64,000 nt of DNA from Piscinibacter aquaticus (lineage in GTDB: Bacteria; Pseudomonadota; Gammaproteobacteria; Burkholderiales; Burkholderiaceae_C), in contig VOPW01000001.1 of NCBI GenBank assembly GCA_007994965.1, forward strand, positions 1,054,001 to 1,118,000, given 5' to 3'. A program made the translations under genes and the position numbers. Below the pieces are notes generated by a model. It was not told where the DNA came from, did no database searches, and was given only the letters and a program-made list of their open reading frames with translations. Shown here in pieces: positions 63,324-64,000 of the stretch (positions within the stretch are counted from its first letter, which is position 1; each line of letters starts with the position of its first letter).

Positions 63324-63494
63324 AGGCGAGGCCGACCCCGTCACGAGCACCGAGCCCGGACGAGGAACAGTCCCCTGCGGACTGTTCCTCGCCCTGGCGA
63401 GGGACCCGGCGCTTGCAAGCGCCGGGGCACGCAGGGCAGTCGGCGAAGCCGACCGACCCCGCATGAGCCCCCACGGGGCCGCGCCTGCCGCGCC
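63179..63494. repeat. Inverted repeat C (28-bp arms, one mismatch)
   Basis: 63179-63206 pairs with 63467-63494 over 28 positions with a single G/T-type mismatch. It encloses the hairpin at 63361-63391 and the palindrome at 63405-63426. Confidence 0.82.
63361..63391. repeat. Perfect 13-bp hairpin
   Basis: CGAGGAACAGTCC (63361-63373), a five-base loop CCTGC, then GGACTGTTCCTCG (63379-63391). It is followed by the 22-nt perfect palindrome centred on CGCTTGCAAGCG (63405-63426). There is no T-tract, so it is not a classic terminator. Confidence 0.85.
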
Positions 63495-63517
63495 CGCTCG
63501 AACAACCAAGAATGAAG

Positions 63518-64000
63518 TCAGGCCACCGCCACCGGAATCTTTCCGATCTTCGCCTGCCACTCCTTCGGCCCGGTGTTGTGCACGCTTGTGCCTTGCGCAT
63601 CCACCGCCACCGTCACCGGCATGTCCTGGATCTCGAACTCGTAGATCGCTTCCATGCCGAGGTCGGCGAAGCCCACGACCTTGGACCTCTTGATCGCCTT
63701 CGAAACGAGGTAGGCCGCGCCGCCCACCGCCATCAGGTAGGCGCTCCTGTGCTTCTTGATGGCCTCGATCGCCACCGGCCCGCGCTCGGCCTTGCCGATC
63801 ATCGCGATCAGCCCGGTCTGTGCCAGCATCATCTCGGTGAACTTGTCCATGCGCGTGGCCGTGGTCGGGCCGGCGGGGCCGACCACCTCGTCACGCACCG
63901 GGTCGACCGGGCCGACGTAGTAGATGACGCGGTTGGTGAAGTCCACCGGCAGCTTCTCGCCCTTGGCGAGCATGTCCTGATGCGCTTGTGCGCAGCATCG
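63518..64000 (-). CDS. Fumarate hydratase class I (C-terminal part, cut by window end)
   Basis: The C-terminal beta domain of an iron-sulfur class I fumarase. DFTNRVIYYVGPVDPVRDEV, VGPAGPTTATRMDKFTEMML, KHRSAYLMAVGGAAYLVSKA, and VVGFADLGMEAIYEFEIQDM followed by PVTVAVDAQGTSVHNTGP are all typical. About 161 residues are present. Near 63978 one base appears to be missing, because HKRI is followed by QDMLAKGEKLP only after a frame change. The gene continues beyond base 64000. It is convergent with the sigma factor across the repeat block. Confidence 0.9.
   Translation of the reverse strand, partial: RCCAQAHQDMLAKGEKLPVDFTNRVIYYVGPVDPVRDEVVGPAGPTTATRMDKFTEMMLAQTGLIAMIGKAERGPVAIEAIKKHRSAYLMAVGGAAYLVSKAIKRSKVVGFADLGMEAIYEFEIQDMPVTVAVDAQGTSVHNTGPKEWQAKIGKIPVAVA

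Larger units (their letters stand above)
62895..63517. other. Non-coding block of nested inverted repeats
   Basis: About 620 bases without a convincing gene. Short open frames on both strands are low-complexity Arg/Ser-rich artefacts. The region is filled with overlapping long inverted repeats, listed separately. No T-rich tails follow the hairpins and no transposase is present. It lies between the sigma factor and the convergent fumarase gene. Confidence 0.75.

Noticed and set aside
63361..63426. Rho-independent terminator for the sigma factor or fumarase
   Set aside because: Strong hairpins but no T-rich tail on either strand; better explained as part of the repeat block.
62842..63693. Small open frames in the repeat block (60-174 residues, both strands)
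   Set aside because: Arg/Ser/Ala-rich translations of inverted repeats in all frames, with no ribosome site or conserved pattern.

Overview
The window is very GC-rich bacterial chromosome, almost certainly from a betaproteobacterium of the order Burkholderiales, probably near the Rubrivivax/Leptothrix/Ideonella group. The evidence is a tmRNA with the tag ANDERFALAA, an aroA-cmk fusion, a Bug-family periplasmic receptor, a PA2778/PA2779-type pair, and the gene order gyrA / pheA / tyrA / aroA-cmk / rpsA / ihfB / lapA / lapB / hldE1 / hldD. No prophage, insertion sequence, tRNA cluster or CRISPR array is visible. The content is mostly core housekeeping genes plus transport and regulatory operons.

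Layout. 0-6 kb: end of a DUF599 protein, trhO, dnaE, a patatin-like lipase and a ComEA-like HhH protein. 6.1-18.9 kb: one long minus-strand block, read from gyrA through DUF2059, pheA, tyrA, aroA-cmk, rpsA, ihfB, lapA and lapB to hldE1 and hldD (aromatic amino acids, translation, LPS heptose and LPS control). 19.2-23.3 kb: ompA with a clear terminator, ubiG-gph, ssrA (tmRNA), thyA and an OmpA-like lipoprotein. 23.4-30 kb: an MsbA-like ABC exporter divergent from a marR-nodT-emrA-emrB efflux operon that has two MarR-type operator repeats. 30-40.1 kb (minus): an acetyl-CoA hydrolase/transferase, then an overlapping-gene run bcr, miaA, LolD-like ATPase, ODP-like di-iron MBL protein, lone response regulator, FtsX-like permease, CrtC-like secreted protein. 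40.2-47.9 kb: a matrixin-like protein with a degraded zinc site, PA2779/PA2778, an rRNA pseudouridine synthase, a lipoprotein hydrolase, mutL, map and dedA. 47.9-53.9 kb: a large BACON/propeller lipoprotein, an HSL-type esterase, and an NCS1 permease with a GntR regulator. 53.9-60.3 kb: amidase, tsaE, queG, AEC transporter, chalcone-isomerase-like protein, Bug receptor and xerD. 60.3-62.9 kb: two YciI/DGPF proteins, a VOC protein and an ECF42-type sigma factor. 62.9-63.5 kb: a non-coding block built from nested long inverted repeats. 63.5 kb to the end: a partial class I fumarase.

The dominant technical feature is a very high rate of single-base indels. More than half of the genes, including essential ones (dnaE, gyrA, miaA, tsaE, aroA-cmk), are split into two to five frames, and several others carry paired indels that leave a short scrambled stretch inside an open frame. 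Both sides of each break read as conserved protein, so I treat these as sequence errors and annotate each gene at full length with the breaks noted. Coordinates of such genes run from the inferred start to the inferred stop and need not be divisible by three.

The most interesting biology, if it survives resequencing, is: (1) an oxygen-sensor-like di-iron protein and a lone receiver protein lying between the ATPase and permease of an FtsX-type ABC system; (2) a short palindromic repeat that reads in frame as an insertion inside the acetyl-CoA hydrolase and again over the start of mutL; (3) the nested inverted-repeat block at 62.9-63.5 kb; and (4) the degraded matrixin.
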